Notes under the pieces: generated by a model
Databases searched by the model: none
The model's input: only the letters and a program-made list of their open reading frames with translations
What the model was told of the DNA's origin: nothing
Assembly: GCF_014529535.1 (NCBI RefSeq)
Contig: NC_050735.1
Location: 1,736,001-1,800,000, forward strand
DNA: 64,000 bases
From: Bradysia coprophila
Taxonomy: Eukaryota; Arthropoda; Insecta; Diptera; Sciaridae
Direction: 5' to 3'
Shown here: in pieces, positions 34,731-48,400 of the stretch
Position numbering within the stretch: position 1 is the stretch's first letter
Layout: each line of letters opens with the position of its first letter
Translations under genes and position numbers: made by a program

Positions 34731-35078
34731 AATCATACCCATAGTCAACGCATGGCAAACGAAACACTAAAATAAGGGATCAATTGAACGTTAAGAAATC
34801 TGCTCTGATGCTACGCTTACAGTGTACGTATCGAATCTCGGTGACAATGACTGGCCTAAATGAGTTTGACTGAGGCATCATTCAGTTGCAAAAATCAGAA
34901 CTTTTCCACCAAAAGTTTTCTCTAAGTACGAGAAATACCAGCTTTCGTTTTCAGGCTTTCGAAGGGAAATTGCAGCATATGCAAGTAAGTTCATTCACCG
35001 AAATGTAATTTTATTTTTAGTTTTATTTTAACCTCGACTGAGGAAATGCGTCAATATGAAATCATAATCTTAATACTA

Positions 35079-37046
35079 CTAGATGACTCCCAATTCCTTG
35101 CCAACTTGAATAAATGCATCGGTACATCGATCAATCTCTTCTTCAGTGTGAGCTGCCGAAATTTGAACGCGAATTCTAGCTTTATCTTTGGGAACGACCG
35201 GAAAACTGAAACCAATTACATAGATGCCCCTTTCTGAAAATAAAATAACAGAGACGCTGCATCACTAATGCTCATCCTCGCAAAGCTTTTGAAATATACT
35301 CAGCATTTCATCCGCAAAAGTACTTGCTAATTTCGCATCGTATAACATCACCGGCGAAATTGGATGATCCATGCCAGCGATGGTGAAACCAGCCTTGGTC
35401 ATTGTCGTTCGAAAGCGTTTTGTATTGCTTTGGACTTTTCTGCTCAATTGACTGGAGTTCAACAGCATATCAATGACCTGAAGTCAACATAACGTTTCTT
35501 CCGACTCGTTCGTATTTAACTAATGTAATCTTCCCAACCTTTATTCCAGTTCCGACGACTGCTGGCGGTAAGGAGTTGGAAAACAGATATGGTCGTGATT
35601 TTTGACGCAATAAATCGATCAGTTGTTTTGGACCGGTTGTGTATCCTCCGGAAGCGCCGCCTAATGCTTTACCCAATGTCGAATTGATGATGTCGATGCG
35701 ACCGAGTATTCCGTGGAATTCTTCTGTTCCTCTACGGTTTGTAATTTTTTTTTTGTCAGGAGGGTATTGAGAGTTTTCGTTTTACACATACCGTCCTGTC
35801 TCACCAAAAAAGCCAGTTGCGTGGCACTCGTCAACAAATACCAAGGCATTATATTTATCCGCTAAGTTGCATATGTCGGTAAGCGGTGCAACATTACCTA
35901 TTTAACACAAAATTTTCACGGACATTTCAATGGTCGCTCAAATATTTACCAACAGGCAGGGACTATTTTCGGGAAAATATTTTCTTCATTTTTCCAACAT
36001 TTTCCCACATTTTTCACAAACATTTTCGAAAAATAGAAAAAAGTTTTAGAAAGAGCGGGAAAATGTAGGAAAAATCGTTAATAAATGCGAGAATGTTGCC
36101 AAAAAATGAGTCCTTGAGTAAAACTGTAAGAAATTGTGAATCTGAGTGGCGTGGTAAAACTAATTCACACAGTCTCTCAGTAATTGCACAGCTAAAAATT
36201 TACCATCCATTGAGAATACACCATCGGTAACGATCATTTTTATTCTCCCATCAGATGCCTTGAGCTGCTGCTCCAAGTCTAGAAAGTGTAACGACTATGA
36301 GTCGATGCAAACTTATAATACAACTAATTGCCTTGCATCACCCTGCATATTTCTATGTTGATACCGTGACTTTTTCGCTTTGCACAAACGGATACCGTCA
36401 ATGATCGACGCATGATTCAATTCATCCGAAAATACTGCATCGTCTGGTGTAAGAACGACCTCAAATATTCCCGCATTCGCATCGAAACAAGACGCGTACA
36501 GTATCGTGTCTTCGCGTCCATGAAATTGTGAGATTTTACTTTCCAATGTCTGACGGTGCAAGTGTTCTCTATGAGCTTCGCATAACGACAAAACTATGAC
36601 AAATTATATCTCACCTTGTGAATGTCTTGAGTGCCACAAATAAAACGTACAGAGCTTAAACCACATCCGTGTGATTCCAACATTTGTTTGCTATATTGTA
36701 TGATTTCTTGATTGTTCTAAATATAAATTGACGGTCAAAGTTGTGTGTATTCATACGTTGATGGTTTCGAGGTGACTGATTGAAAATATATGTTGGATTG
36801 TTGGATAATGTTTTGGTGTACTTACCGACAACCCCAAATAATTATTGGCACAAAAGTTTAGGATTCCGCCTTGGGAACCCTTAACGGTAATGTTGGTACT
36901 CTGCGACGAAGTGATAATTCTCTCATTTTTGTACGTTCCGGCCAATTTGATATCATCGATTTGTTTCTGCAAAATATTACGAAACTGTTTCGATGCCGAC
37001 GTATTGGATAAATTCCGATTTCCGCCGGATATACTGGCAATGGATT
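35079..37046 (-). CDS. GCAT: Glycine C-acetyltransferase (2-amino-3-ketobutyrate CoA ligase)
   Basis: PLP-dependent mitochondrial enzyme of threonine breakdown: converts 2-amino-3-ketobutyrate and CoA to glycine and acetyl-CoA. Eight exons: 36826-37046, 36615-36716, 36342-36549, 36204-36278, 35792-35897, 35539-35731, 35300-35477, 35079-35233, giving about 412 residues (human about 419). Motifs: [60 protein letters not shown], the PLP lysine in [15 protein letters not shown], and [13 protein letters not shown]. Only the extreme N-terminus is unresolved. The conserved frame runs into a stop just upstream without an ATG, and a 10-codon ATG frame (37047-37076, MILRLFSAFQ, resembling a mitochondrial targeting start) lies directly in front but in another frame. 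Either an upstream exon is spliced at 37046/37047 or there is a one-base error. Unrelated to its FAS neighbours. Confidence 0.9.
35952..36115. repeat. Degenerate CAGGGACTATTTT-type element in GCAT intron
   Basis: Left end CAGGGACTATTTTC and right end AAAAAATGAGTCCTTG are imperfect complements; the interior is rich in TTTTCC / GGAAAA runs. A related start (CAGGGACTATTTTTGG) is found at 38668. Probably relatives of the 34377-34730 element. Boundaries are approximate. Confidence 0.4.
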
Positions 37047-37534
37047 CTGGAAAGCGGAAAATAATCTCAAAATCATTTCCCAACAGAAACAAATTGTTTT
37101 CAATTCACTCGTTAGATGTACGGAGCTGAATTTTAACGAATTCATCTCGTCTTCGGTTAATTCCAACTAATTGATTCAATCAAACAAATTTATTTTTGTT
37201 GTATCCGACGAGATGAAGGCGCGTCTGAGTACTGAAATACATTTTTTTTTCTCTTTTCATTTTCTAACAACGAATTATGTGTGCTGCGTGCGTAACTCAA
37301 TTTTTGTTAGTTGTTCCTCCATCCAATTTAAATATATATACGGCAAAGATTGTTATGTACGTGACGATGATTATGACGATGATTTATGACGATGTTTAAG
37401 TACAACACATTGGTCATGTGTAGAGCATGTTCAGAGAATCAATATATGAAAATTATTGTGACATTTTCTTCTTTCACATCACCAAATATTGTGAATGTTA
37501 TACAAATCAATCGAAAGCTTGTTATTTAGTTCTA

Positions 37535-37605
37535 CAATCGCTAAACCGAACTGGTGTGCATAAGTTATTTTGCACCAGCTGGTCCCATTTGGAATTGTAT
37601 GTGAC
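37535..37605. repeat. Half copy of hairpin element
   Basis: The 50-base arm beginning CAATCGCTAAACCGAACTGG and the adjoining 18-base loop match the complete hairpin at 55460-55577 with one or two changes. The loop is in reverse orientation and the second arm is missing. Confidence 0.8.
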
Positions 37606-37907
37606 CATACAATGAGTTTTTAAATCACGCAAAAAATCTTCATAATCGATCACTTCAATTTACCCTGCATTTACTTCTGATGGATCTGCGTGAAAAACTG
37701 ATTTTGATGACTTGAAGTATGTTTCGGTTGCATCGGTCTCCCAGCTATCAAAAAAGCAAAGGCTCTATACCAGATGTGCGCAGATAAAATCGGTTTTCTC
37801 TTTGTCAGTGTCCCAGGGACTCCCTGTCCCTTAGCAAATTACGTAGTCCGTCAACAATTTCGCTTAAAACTTTCCAAGTTGTGTTTGTTTTTCCAGATTA
37901 TAAATTT

Positions 37908-38060
37908 CTTCTTCTTCTTCTTTTTCAGCCTGTTTCTGTCCACTGCTGGACGTAGCGCCTCCCCAATTCTCTTCCATTCCGAACGATTAGTTGCCAATCG
38001 TTGCCAATTTGCGCCTACAATTCCTTACGACACACAAAATGTGATCTCGAGGTCAGTCTT
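37908..38060 (+). repeat. Interspersed repeat-like sequence beside (TTC)n
   Basis: A TTC run is followed by CTGTCCACTGCTGGACGTAG and CTTCCATTCCGAACG. From memory, the CCACTGCTGGAC-GTAG-CCTCCCC pattern resembles an interspersed sequence common in insect genomes; I could not test this. Confidence 0.4.
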
Positions 38061-38841
38061 CGGTATCAGACTTTTTCAGGTTGCAAATTTCTTGGTCTCA
38101 GAAGCAGATAGATGTTCTACTGGATGGACTTTCATAAGCTTAAGCTCTTGTTTCACAAGGAAAAAATTGATCCTGGAGGCGCCCTCAGAGTAAAATTTCA
38201 AGTGAATCTAATTTTTGCGATTTTTCCGTAAATTTCTGACGAAACATGTTACAATTCCTTATACGCATCATAAGCTTTTTAAAATCGTGAGATTTTAGTT
38301 CAACCTTTTTCTACGTAATTTTGAATTAAGCGTAAGCCGCTAGTTCTCGAGGTCGAAGCAGCCTTCTTTTTCTAAATTCATTCACTTAACGTGAGTCCAG
38401 GGGAAGGGAAGAGTGTTTAAACTCTGTTTGTTCCTAATTTATTTTATTTGGCTTCATTTTGATAGGCATTTCAGCTGTGTGATGAAGATAGGGAACGCCA
38501 GCTCGCTGTGATTCACTTCAGGTTATACTCTTCACTTAGTATATAGAAGTAAAGGACGGATTAGGCTTAGTCCAATCACTGATAAATCACTAACGGTACC
38601 AGAAGTAAGCAGTTTCTTAAGGTATAAAGTGGGCCAGTTTTTGTAGTTAACGATTAAATGACTTTTCAGGGACTATTTTTGGTAAAACATTTTCTTGGAA
38701 TTTCCAACATTTTCCTAGCTTTTTCCATATACCTTTGGCAAATTTGAGCAAAGCTCAAGAAAATGAGAGAAAATTTAGGAAAATATAGGAAAACACATAG
38801 TCTAGTGTTTGGTAGTACTTCTATTTAAAGTTTTAATATGC

Positions 38842-39088
38842 CGAGGGGGAAACCACTCTTTTTTATTGACGTGATTAACATGACTAACCACTGATTAACA
38901 TGAAGACGAATAAGTGATTAACCAGCATCTAACTAGAGGAATCGTCACAAAACTACAATTAATAGTGAAATATGGTGTTTAATCATGGTAAATCACTGAT
39001 TAACCGTGCGTATTCACAACAATCATGTTGCTGGTTAACAGATTAACTGATTAGCCATGTTAATCACAAAAGAGTGGTTTCCCCCTCG
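38842..39088. mobile_element. hAT-type MITE
   Basis: A 247-base element with terminal inverted repeats CGAGGGGGAAACCACTCTTT and complement, flanked by the identical 8 bases TAATATGC on each side (38834-38841 and 39089-39096). The interior is rich in GATTAAC / GTTAATC motifs and does not code for protein. Confidence 0.85.
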
Positions 39089-39425
39089 TAATATGCATTT
39101 GTCTAGCGTTTGCTAAAAATTGATTCAACCGGTTTTAGACGTGGCTAGACATGGTTTTAGCGAGACAATACGCTGCTTAGCTTTTTTGCGGCCAGAAAAT
39201 GAGACGAACTCGATTTTGTTTCCACGGTAATGATGCATTTTCTGGCCGCAGGACAACAAAATTACGCATACGTAACTGTCTTCGACGATTGATTTAAGAC
39301 AATTTCGTTTGTAACCCTCACTTCGTTAGGGCAACAACTAGACTAAACAACTATTTTTTCTGTCATCGTGATCTCCTTAGACTCGGATGAACTGAAACAC
39401 GACTCGATTTTGCTTTTTTTAACAT

Positions 39426-39431
39426 TTTATT
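39426..39431 (-). terminator. Poly(A) signal of FAS copy D
   Basis: AATAAA on the minus strand about 54 bases beyond the stop codon. Confidence 0.55.
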
Positions 39432-39484
39432 ATAACGTCCAATGACTCCAATGACCAAATGCAACAAGAGACAATTTCTCGACT

Positions 39485-42400
39485 TTAATTTTTAATGAAA
39501 ACGTTAGCAAAATCCTTACGCGATTCTAGGTTCGGATTCATTGCGTTGACAATGTCAACAAGTTTTGGATTATCCAGTATCGACTGATGATTACCATCGA
39601 TAAATTTCAACGTAACCAATCCTTCTGTGAATTTATGCAGTTCGTAATCTTCATCGATATCCGTTACAATTGCATTGGTCGGTCGAACCAATATGATCGG
39701 AGACTTTATTTTCACAATATTATCCGTTGAATTACAGTGAGCCGCGTATGTTCGATTGTAAATTCCATTGCAAAGTATGTGCAAATGATCCACGTCGACG
39801 TCCTGCTGCGACCATTTAATCAATTCCGTCAATTTGTCCAATTTACTTTCCCACGTTTCGACCTGTTCCATTTTGCTGCGAATATTATCGAGATTCTCCT
39901 CGGGGAAAGCGGATTGCATGATGTTGAAGATCAGCTCCAGTTGAATCTTTTCGGCTGTGACATCCGTTGACTTAACAAAATTTTGAATCATCTTTTTCAG
40001 TAGTATTGGCGATCCATCAATGCACAGCACCAGTCCCTTCTTTCCATAACTTTCCAATATTCGCGCACATTCGATAGCAATAGATGTACCGTAGGAGTAG
40101 CCGACCAGGTAGAAAAAGTCCTTGTTATCGAAAGTGTCAATCAGATCCTGAAAAAGAAATTTTCAGCGTCAGTGCCGGAAGTAGTTGGTCATTACTATTA
40201 CAAGACGTTGTGTATTTCTATCACACCTCCCTAAAATATCTAACCTTTTCTATCGTACTGATCAATTCCATGTTCGATTTGGTCTGGTCATCGTACGATA
40301 TCATGAACACGGGAATATTCAAACCACTGGCAATTTTACTCCACGACGCAGTTTCGCCTTCAACTCCGGGAAACACTGCCACGCACGAGTCAAACTGTTC
40401 ATCACTGTTCTTACTCGAGATGCGTGAGAACAATTTTTTCGGACTGTAATCCTTCGACAACATTTCCATGAAATAATTAAAATCGAGAATCTTGTCATCG
40501 TCCCTGCTCTTATTTTGACCGCACAAATTGTCGGTGTCTCTTGCACTCTCATCCGAATATTCCTGGAGCTTCAAAAATGTCAAAGATCTCAGATTCTGCG
40601 TCGTCAAAATAAGGCCGAATTCACGTTCCAGAGTTTGACGGATCTCCACTGCCATCAACGAATCCATTCCCAACTCAGACAGAGACGTTCCCATTGAAAT
40701 TGATTTAATGTCACGGATGCCCATCACATTCAGCACACTGTCCACAATGTTTGTTTTGGCTGACTTTCCGGTATTTTTTTCCGCCACCACCATGCTCAGA
40801 ACGATAGGATCACCTGTCGTCAACAGAGCGTCCAATTCGCGGAGACACGATGATATTCTTTGTTGTACCGTACCAGCTATTTCCACATCTAATTGTCCGC
40901 CGGTCATGTTCGCAACTAATCCCACCTCACCCACAGCACCCCATTGAATTGCCTTTCCCTTAAGACCATCGGCACAACGCCTTTCAACGATACGTTCCAT
41001 TACAGAGTTGGCCATACCGTAAACCGTTTGACCGGCATTACCCAAACCACAAGATACGCTAGAGAATGCAACGAAATAAGACATGGTCGGTGAGACTTTT
41101 CTCGAAATCGTGTCCAAATAGCCGGTAGCTTCCGCCTTTGTAGACATGCCGTCAGTGAATGTCTGAACTGTTTGATTGTCGAATATATCGTCGTGCAATG
41201 TAACCGCCAAATTGAAAATTCCGTCCACTTCACCAAGTTGTTGCGCTTCCTTGAAAAGGGCTTTGCATCCAGATAAGGTGGTTATATCGGATGTACTTAT
41301 AATAACATGACAACCATATCCTTTCCACAACCTACCATGAGCAATTAATTGAATTTTCAGATCAACTTCGTTTTTGAGGGAAATTCATTCGACTCACCGT
41401 AACCTATGCTTTTGATAATCATTAGATATCCCTCGACTAGAACTCAGTACCAATTTCCTAGCTCCTCTTAGAATCATCCAATCTACCAACTCCATTCCGA
41501 ATCCACCCAATCCACCAGGGATAACGTAAACTTTCTGGCTATTAAAATAGGCTCGAGGCAATGCTCTGATCGGGAACGTGAGTTCATCGTGTGGATCCTT
41601 CCGAATCTTTACCATCACCTTTCCAACATGCTTGCCAGTGCTCAGATAGCGATAGGCTTTTTCAATTTCATTGACACCAAACACCGTCGACGGCAGTGGT
41701 CGTATAATTCCCGTTTTCAGATCCTTGTTGATCAAATCATGGATTCGCTTGCGTTCAGCTGGTGTGGCTAGGAACAAATTATCGGCCAGCACCGAACGGA
41801 ACGACATTTCTTTAAGAAAATTGCCCAAGCCAATTTTTGTGTCGTTGCTTAAATCGAATTTTCCAATTTCCAAAAAGGTGCCAGCTCGTCCCAAACATCG
41901 TATCGATGCGTGCAGTTTGTCGTCGGATAATGAATTCAGAACGTAATCGACTCCTTTTCCTTTGGTTTGAATTTTGATCATTCGCTCGAAAGAACAGTCT
42001 CTTGAATTACCGATGTTGCTCTCTATATGACGACAAAGAATTTGATTAACCGAATGCCGTCAGAGACTTGTCTAAGGTACCTTTCAATGCTGGAAATTGT
42101 TCCAACAAAAATTTCTTCTTGGCCTCATTGGACACGGTCGTGTATACTTCCATGTGGTAGGCCAACGCAATTCTTATAGCAGCTAAGCCAACACCACCAC
42201 TTCCAGCGTGTATGAGTACCGATTTTCCACTGGATATCGGATTATGCAGAAAGAAGGCACAATAGACGGTAACATACACGACTGGAATCGTGGCAGCTTG
42301 CCGCAGTGTCATCGTATTCGGAACGATCCAAGTTAAATTGTCCACCGCTTCAATTTGTGTAGCCATCGCACCAAATGCTGACATACCCATCACTCGCAGA

Positions 42401-45400
42401 CCTTTCTTATCGACGCCCGAGTATTCCAAACCAAGTACGCACTCTGAATGAAAGCGGCTAAGATTGAAAATTTCCACCGATAGTCGGGCTGTTGCAAGCA
42501 TCACATCTCTGAAATTTATCGACGAGTATTGGATGTTGACTATGTTTTTGCCAGAGCTTTTCAATGGCCCACCCAGCCAGGACAGAGATGATAGATCGCC
42601 GTTGTGTAATGTGTTCACGTAAAAGTGTTTGTTACGTGGAATTTCCTCCTCTTGTTGACGTAGTTTTACGTGTCGATAACTTCCCCATTGACCCTAGGAT
42701 AGCATCGATAAAATATCAGTGAATTACGTCACCCCTGATGTGAGTCGCTCATACTTACATTTCGATAAACATTTATTGCAAGTCCAAACATCAATTGCTT
42801 AGTGTAAAACGGATTCTCTAAGCTAAATGGAGGTGCACGATCGTCGTCCACGAAAAATCCCTTCACATTTTTGTAATCGGGCTCTTTGCGCAAGCAATTA
42901 ATAAATCCAATCAGACCGGATGTCGGCTCGTTCTGACCGACCAAAATCACGGAATTATCCTTTGCAGCTTGACGCACTCCAGTGACCCATTCGAATTGCG
43001 TGTTAGTTATGTTGACGATTTTCGGTGAACCGAAAATTTTTCGTTTGATCGGTTCCAGCAGAACCAATTGTTCGTCTTCAGTTAATATCGATGCTAGTAC
43101 GTTGAATGTCGAAGGAGTCTCTAGATCCGTTTCAGATAAAGATTCGCGTGAGATCAAGTATCCACCGTCTTGTATGCATTTCATAACATCGTCGAAGTGG
43201 TGCTGATTTTTCAGGAATTCGGTGACGATAACAAAAGTACAGCCAGCCATTGTCGATAAGCTAACATTTTCCACTGGTACTCCCTCGAAATTGTTTCCTT
43301 CGTCGGACAACAATTTTAAATCAATCGAAATTGATGGAATTTCTTGCAGAACATCGTTTAAGAGTCCAATTATTGGGGTGTTCTCCTTGCATCTGAGTTC
43401 CACAGCTCGTACTTTTAGGGTGTGACTATTTTCGATCGCCAGCTGCGTGCATACTCTCAGCGCATCATCTTTGCTAACTTTCATATTGATGTAAGGTAAG
43501 AATTTGTAACTTTCTAGTACCAGGTGACCATGTGCTTTACGCCTTGAAACAGCACTTGCAACCATTCCTGATTTAGCGTAAAAAGTGGAAGTTGAGATGT
43601 TGAACTCAAAACAGACTTTGTGTTTAGCAACTCTAAAACAACCTACCAACAACTTCAATGCCTCCTGCCTGGATGATACCCAATTCGGGGCTCATTTTCA
43701 CGTCGAAATATGAATCCTCTTCACTCATTTTACCAGCTCTAGCCATGTGATCCTTGGAATTAATGCGCAATTTCTGTATTCGTGTGGGCAGAAGGAGTGA
43801 CCGACTGTCTCTACGTAAAATTTGCATTTGTAATATGCAGTCCATGAAAGCGACCCAATTCATGTTCCATTTTATTTTTCCACACAGTCCATCGGCCCGA
43901 CATTCCGATACCGATTTGAACAGTCCACCGTATTGATAGCCTCGGATTCTCAATTCCTTGTAAAAGTCGTCCGACTTCATCATCGGATAATCAGTTCGCT
44001 CGATCGGAGGTAAATCAGTCAGCGGTTCAGGGTGCAGTAGTTCTCGAATGGTACCCGTTACAATGGATGTGTTGCCTTCGGAAACCTCAAAGTTACCGGT
44101 ACCATAGTGAATCATTATGGTCAATTCAATTTCTTGGCCCGGCGTCAAGGCTGTGGCTCGCAAGAAACGAATGTCCTCGAATTCTACATCGACGAAGTGA
44201 TGAATTGGTCCTTTCATTTTTGCAAGTGTTACCCACACTAATTCCAAATATCCAGTGGCAGGGAACAGACACCGGCCTGTAATTTAATTTCGTATTTAAA
44301 TCGGAAATTCAGTACAGTGCTAGTCAATGTTTCAGTCCATTCTTTGACACATTGTCCTTTAACTTACCGTCAATCTGATGTCCTGTTACATACACATAGT
44401 CATCCATGTTTACTGATATCTTCACTTTACGTTCTCCAGTTGATTGCGATTTTTGTGCCCCAAACTTGGTGACATACCATTCCTCACTGTGGTCCCACGC
44501 CATCAACGGCGATATCCGCGGTGTGTTCCTTGAAACCGGAAATTCGACTGGTGGATAAATCTTGTCAATGGACATCGTAAGTCCGTTCATAAATAGCCTA
44601 GATGTGATAAAATTGATTAATTGATTCAGTATAATGCTGTATCGTTAAACATACTTTCCGATTGCACTCAGCACAAACGTATGAACACTTGGATGTCCTC
44701 GTTGTGTTAACGGTACGTGAATTGCATCTGGAATCGATTTTTTTACGATTGCTTGAAGCAAACCGTGTGGAGCTATCTCGATAATAATTGCGTTATCCGG
44801 CAACAGTGCCGCTGTTTCTTCAAATAACACTGGGTTCAGTAAATTGTTGACAAAATAGTTGGCGGTAACATATTGATTTTCAGGCAAATGCCATCGATTC
44901 TTCGGCACACTTGTACTGAGCCATTTATCGGATCTCTTTTTCGGTTTGGTGAGAACTCTGCTCAGATACCTTTTCAGCTTTTCTCCAATCGGTGCAATAT
45001 ACTTCGAGTGATACGGTATGTTCGATGAATTCACTTCCTTAGCAAGAATTCCTTGAGCTTTCAGTTTCGTTACGAAATCGGAAACTAATGCTGCAGGTCC
45101 AGATATTGTTGATGACTCAGCACTGTTGTGACAGGCTAACTCAATTCCCGGTGGCAGCATGCCAATTATTTTTTTGTAGCCTATTCCCACAGCAGCCATT
45201 GATCCTTTTAAAATTGTACACTCTTGGGATGACAAGCCCCTGTAAAAGGCCAACAAAATCGTTTCTTCTAACGTCGTTGCTCCATCCGCGTAGCTGCAAC
45301 AATTTTCTCCAGTTGAATGACCAATAAGATAATCAGCTTCCACGTTCATTGCATGAAGCAGGTCAGTTAGCGCGATTTGGATGGCCATTATTCCAACAAA

Positions 45401-48400
45401 TGAGTTAACGGTGTTCTCAAATATTGCCGGATCTTGAGATGTGATAATATCAATGACATTCATCCCGTAAGGCCTTAAACATTTCTGGCACTTCATTATG
45501 CTGTCTTTGCATATTGGAATTTCCATCAGTGAACCACCCATTCCATTCCATTGTGAGCCCATGCCGCTGTACATGAAAACTACTGGCCGTTTTATTCCCG
45601 TAAATCTTTGAATGGACTTGTTGGCACAAATAGCATTGCCCTCGGGATTATGGGTAAAAATTCCAAATCCTCGATAAAGAAATCCTGGCTCTTCCTTACT
45701 TTGGATATTATGCAAAAGAGCCACATGCTCCACATCTAATGGGCGATCTGACAGCGAATCCAGTGCTCGTTCAACACCAGCTTCGGTGCGACCAGACCAA
45801 GTCACAAGCCGTGGAAGTGAATCTACTGGTGCACCATTATTAATTTTCGTTTTGGAGGTTCTTACGAGAAGAGCATGTGCATTTGCACCACCGAAACCGA
45901 ACGAATTAATCCCTACGAGGTCTCCTTTCAGCTTTGTTACTTCGGTACACACTTTCAGCCGACCTTCTTCCAAAGCTTTGATGCCCTTTCGATTAGATTC
46001 GAAATTGATATTTGGAGCAACTTCACCTCTTTCGAATGCCAGAATTACTTTAGCTATGGAACAAAGCCCCGAGCTCGACTCGGAATGGCCAACATTGGAC
46101 TTAATCGATCCAACCAATAATGGACTTTTGCGGTTTTTACAAAAAATATTATCTAATGCAATACATTCCTCTGGATCGCCGACCACCGTGCCGGTGCTGT
46201 GGGCCTCCATATACGCGAGACTCGATGGATCGATTTGAATATCGTCATAGAACTCAGACAGTAATCTCTGTTGTATTCTGCCAGCTGGATAGGTGATTCC
46301 TTCTAACTTGTGACCGTCGCAATTCGTTTTCGAATATAAAACTTTTGCGTAAATTCGCTTTGCATCTCTGGCTTTTTGTAGGAAAATTGAGCATATTGCT
46401 TCAGAGCGAACATATCCAGTCGCACTATTATCGAATGGACGACAGTAGCCATCTTGTGCCAAAACTCCTAGTCTGGTTAATAATTTGTTGCAAAATCATT
46501 TTGTAACAATTGAATGCATGAACGACATACCTAGCAAACTGTAAAGTTATTAACGGATGCATGAGCAAGTTTGCGCCACCAACAATGGCTGCATCACATT
46601 CGCCACTTCGCATTGCCGTGAAAGCAGCATCTAAGGCATACATAGAGCTGCTACATGCCGTGTCTATCAAAAATGATTGACCCAATAGACCAAGCGTGTA
46701 CGATATCCTATTGGCTAGCATCGCACGACTACATCTGCAACGGTAATTGAAAAACGTGATACAGACATACAGTAATCATCAGTCAGCAACTGCTGAAAGT
46801 ACCCCGTAATACCGAATCCACCTTCAGTGGCTCGATCGTAGAACCAAGTTTTTTCTGCTTCAGCAAAACAGGCTCCGATAAAGACGCCGGTGCGTGTGCC
46901 ACGTAATGATTTCGGATTAACGCCAGCATCCATAATTGCTTCGTACGCTTTTTCGATGAGGATACGACCTTGTGGGTCCATGGAATGAGCTTGTTTATAA
47001 TGAACGCCAAAAAATTGTGCATCAAATTTGTCGAGGGCTCCAATATTTCCCATACGCTTTGGAATTTCCGGTGAATAATGGGGCCATCTGGTTGAGCTGT
47101 CATCAACCATATCAATCTGTGTAGAAAGGAAGAGGAAGAGGAAGAGGAAGTATTAGGGCGTAAAAAGCAAGTGAAAGATGGTCGAAAGTAAATTCTTTTA
47201 ATAGGGGAAATATAGCACGGCAGAGTAAAATAAACCAGGCAGGAGCGGGGTTCAGTTTCGAAACGTCAAATAAGGGACCTAATACACTGGATGAATATGA
47301 ACTCAAATGAACACTGACATAAATTAGGGTTCCCATTTTTCAATTTTGAAAAAGAGGACATTTTGGCATCAAAAAAGAGGACAAAAAGAGGACGCCTTCA
47401 CATTCAAAAAAGAGGACGAAAAGTCAATTTCTGACGCGGAATTACAGCGACTGTACATGCACTTTGTGCAACTATTGTAATTTACACCACAGCTCATGCT
47501 AAAAAACCAAAACAAAAATGCCCTGTGCAATATTCACTGAAATCTTCCTGATATTCTTTTGGATTCCTTCTCAGTCCACTTCATATTACCTGAATACAGA
47601 CTTCGTTTTACCTTATTCTTGCGTGATCTTTGGTATCTCACACAATGCTACAATGTTCTTGTAAAATGACTAACTTTTAATTTAATGTATGAAAGAATGA
47701 GGTGGTAAAGCATGCGAGCGGAGCGAGCTAAAAATCTTTTGTGATGAAGAGTTCGTTGTATTACCTTTCAGAGATTATCTGACAAAGAAGATTATTAGTT
47801 AATGCCGCGCAGCGAAAATTTTTTGTTCTTTAGGTATGAGCTGCATCAAATTTACTTAAAAAAGAAGAATACCTGAAAAAAGAGGACAAAGAGGACGTCT
47901 TCTTCAAAAAAGTGATGTTCTTAGAATTTTTGTAAAAAAGAAGAACGAGACGAAAAAAGAGGACATGTCCTCTAAAAAGAGGACGAATGGGAACCCTACA
48001 TAAATTGAAAAATTTTGTTCGCAAAAATTATAAGGCTACTAATTTATTCAGGTCTCTAGTCAAATAAGGGCTCCTGCCTGGTTAACTTTACTCTGTCGTG
48101 GATATAGACATTGCGACATTCCTTAGTGTGTAAAAGTGAATTGGTTCAGTAGGGTGTAAAATACAGACCATTGTACAGTGGCGATTGAAACGTGTGAACT
48201 GAAAGTGACAACACGACATTAGACTAAATAATCCGTGTTACTAATTCTACCGAGGTTTTCTGATGATTTTTTGAGTATTTTCTGATAAAATGTCGTTCAT
48301 ACAAGTTAAACAGCGCCAAGTTGAAGTTAAACAGCGCCAAGTTGAAGTTAAACAGCGCCAAATGTATTTTCAACAAACATCTACGCTCCTACAAGTAGTT

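Larger units (their letters stand above)
30655..35078. other. Intergenic region between FAS copy C and GCAT gene
   Basis: Holds the copy C promoter, the upstream homology block shared with copy B (32720-32840), a hairpin at 33442-33505 (AATGCTAAACAGGC and complement; a related sequence occurs near 19529), and a TIR element with low-complexity interior at 34377-34730. No further gene seen. Confidence 0.6.
37047..39484. other. Intergenic region between GCAT gene and FAS copy D
   Basis: Contains the GCAT promoter or missing first exon, one arm-plus-loop copy of a hairpin element (37535-37605), a TTC microsatellite (about 37906-37926) beside an interspersed-repeat-like stretch, and two further small elements (38668 onward; 38842-39088). 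No further gene recognised. Confidence 0.55.

Noticed and set aside
48303-48361. CRISPR-like array
   Set aside because: Units are directly adjacent without spacers and the DNA is eukaryotic; it is a plain tandem repeat.
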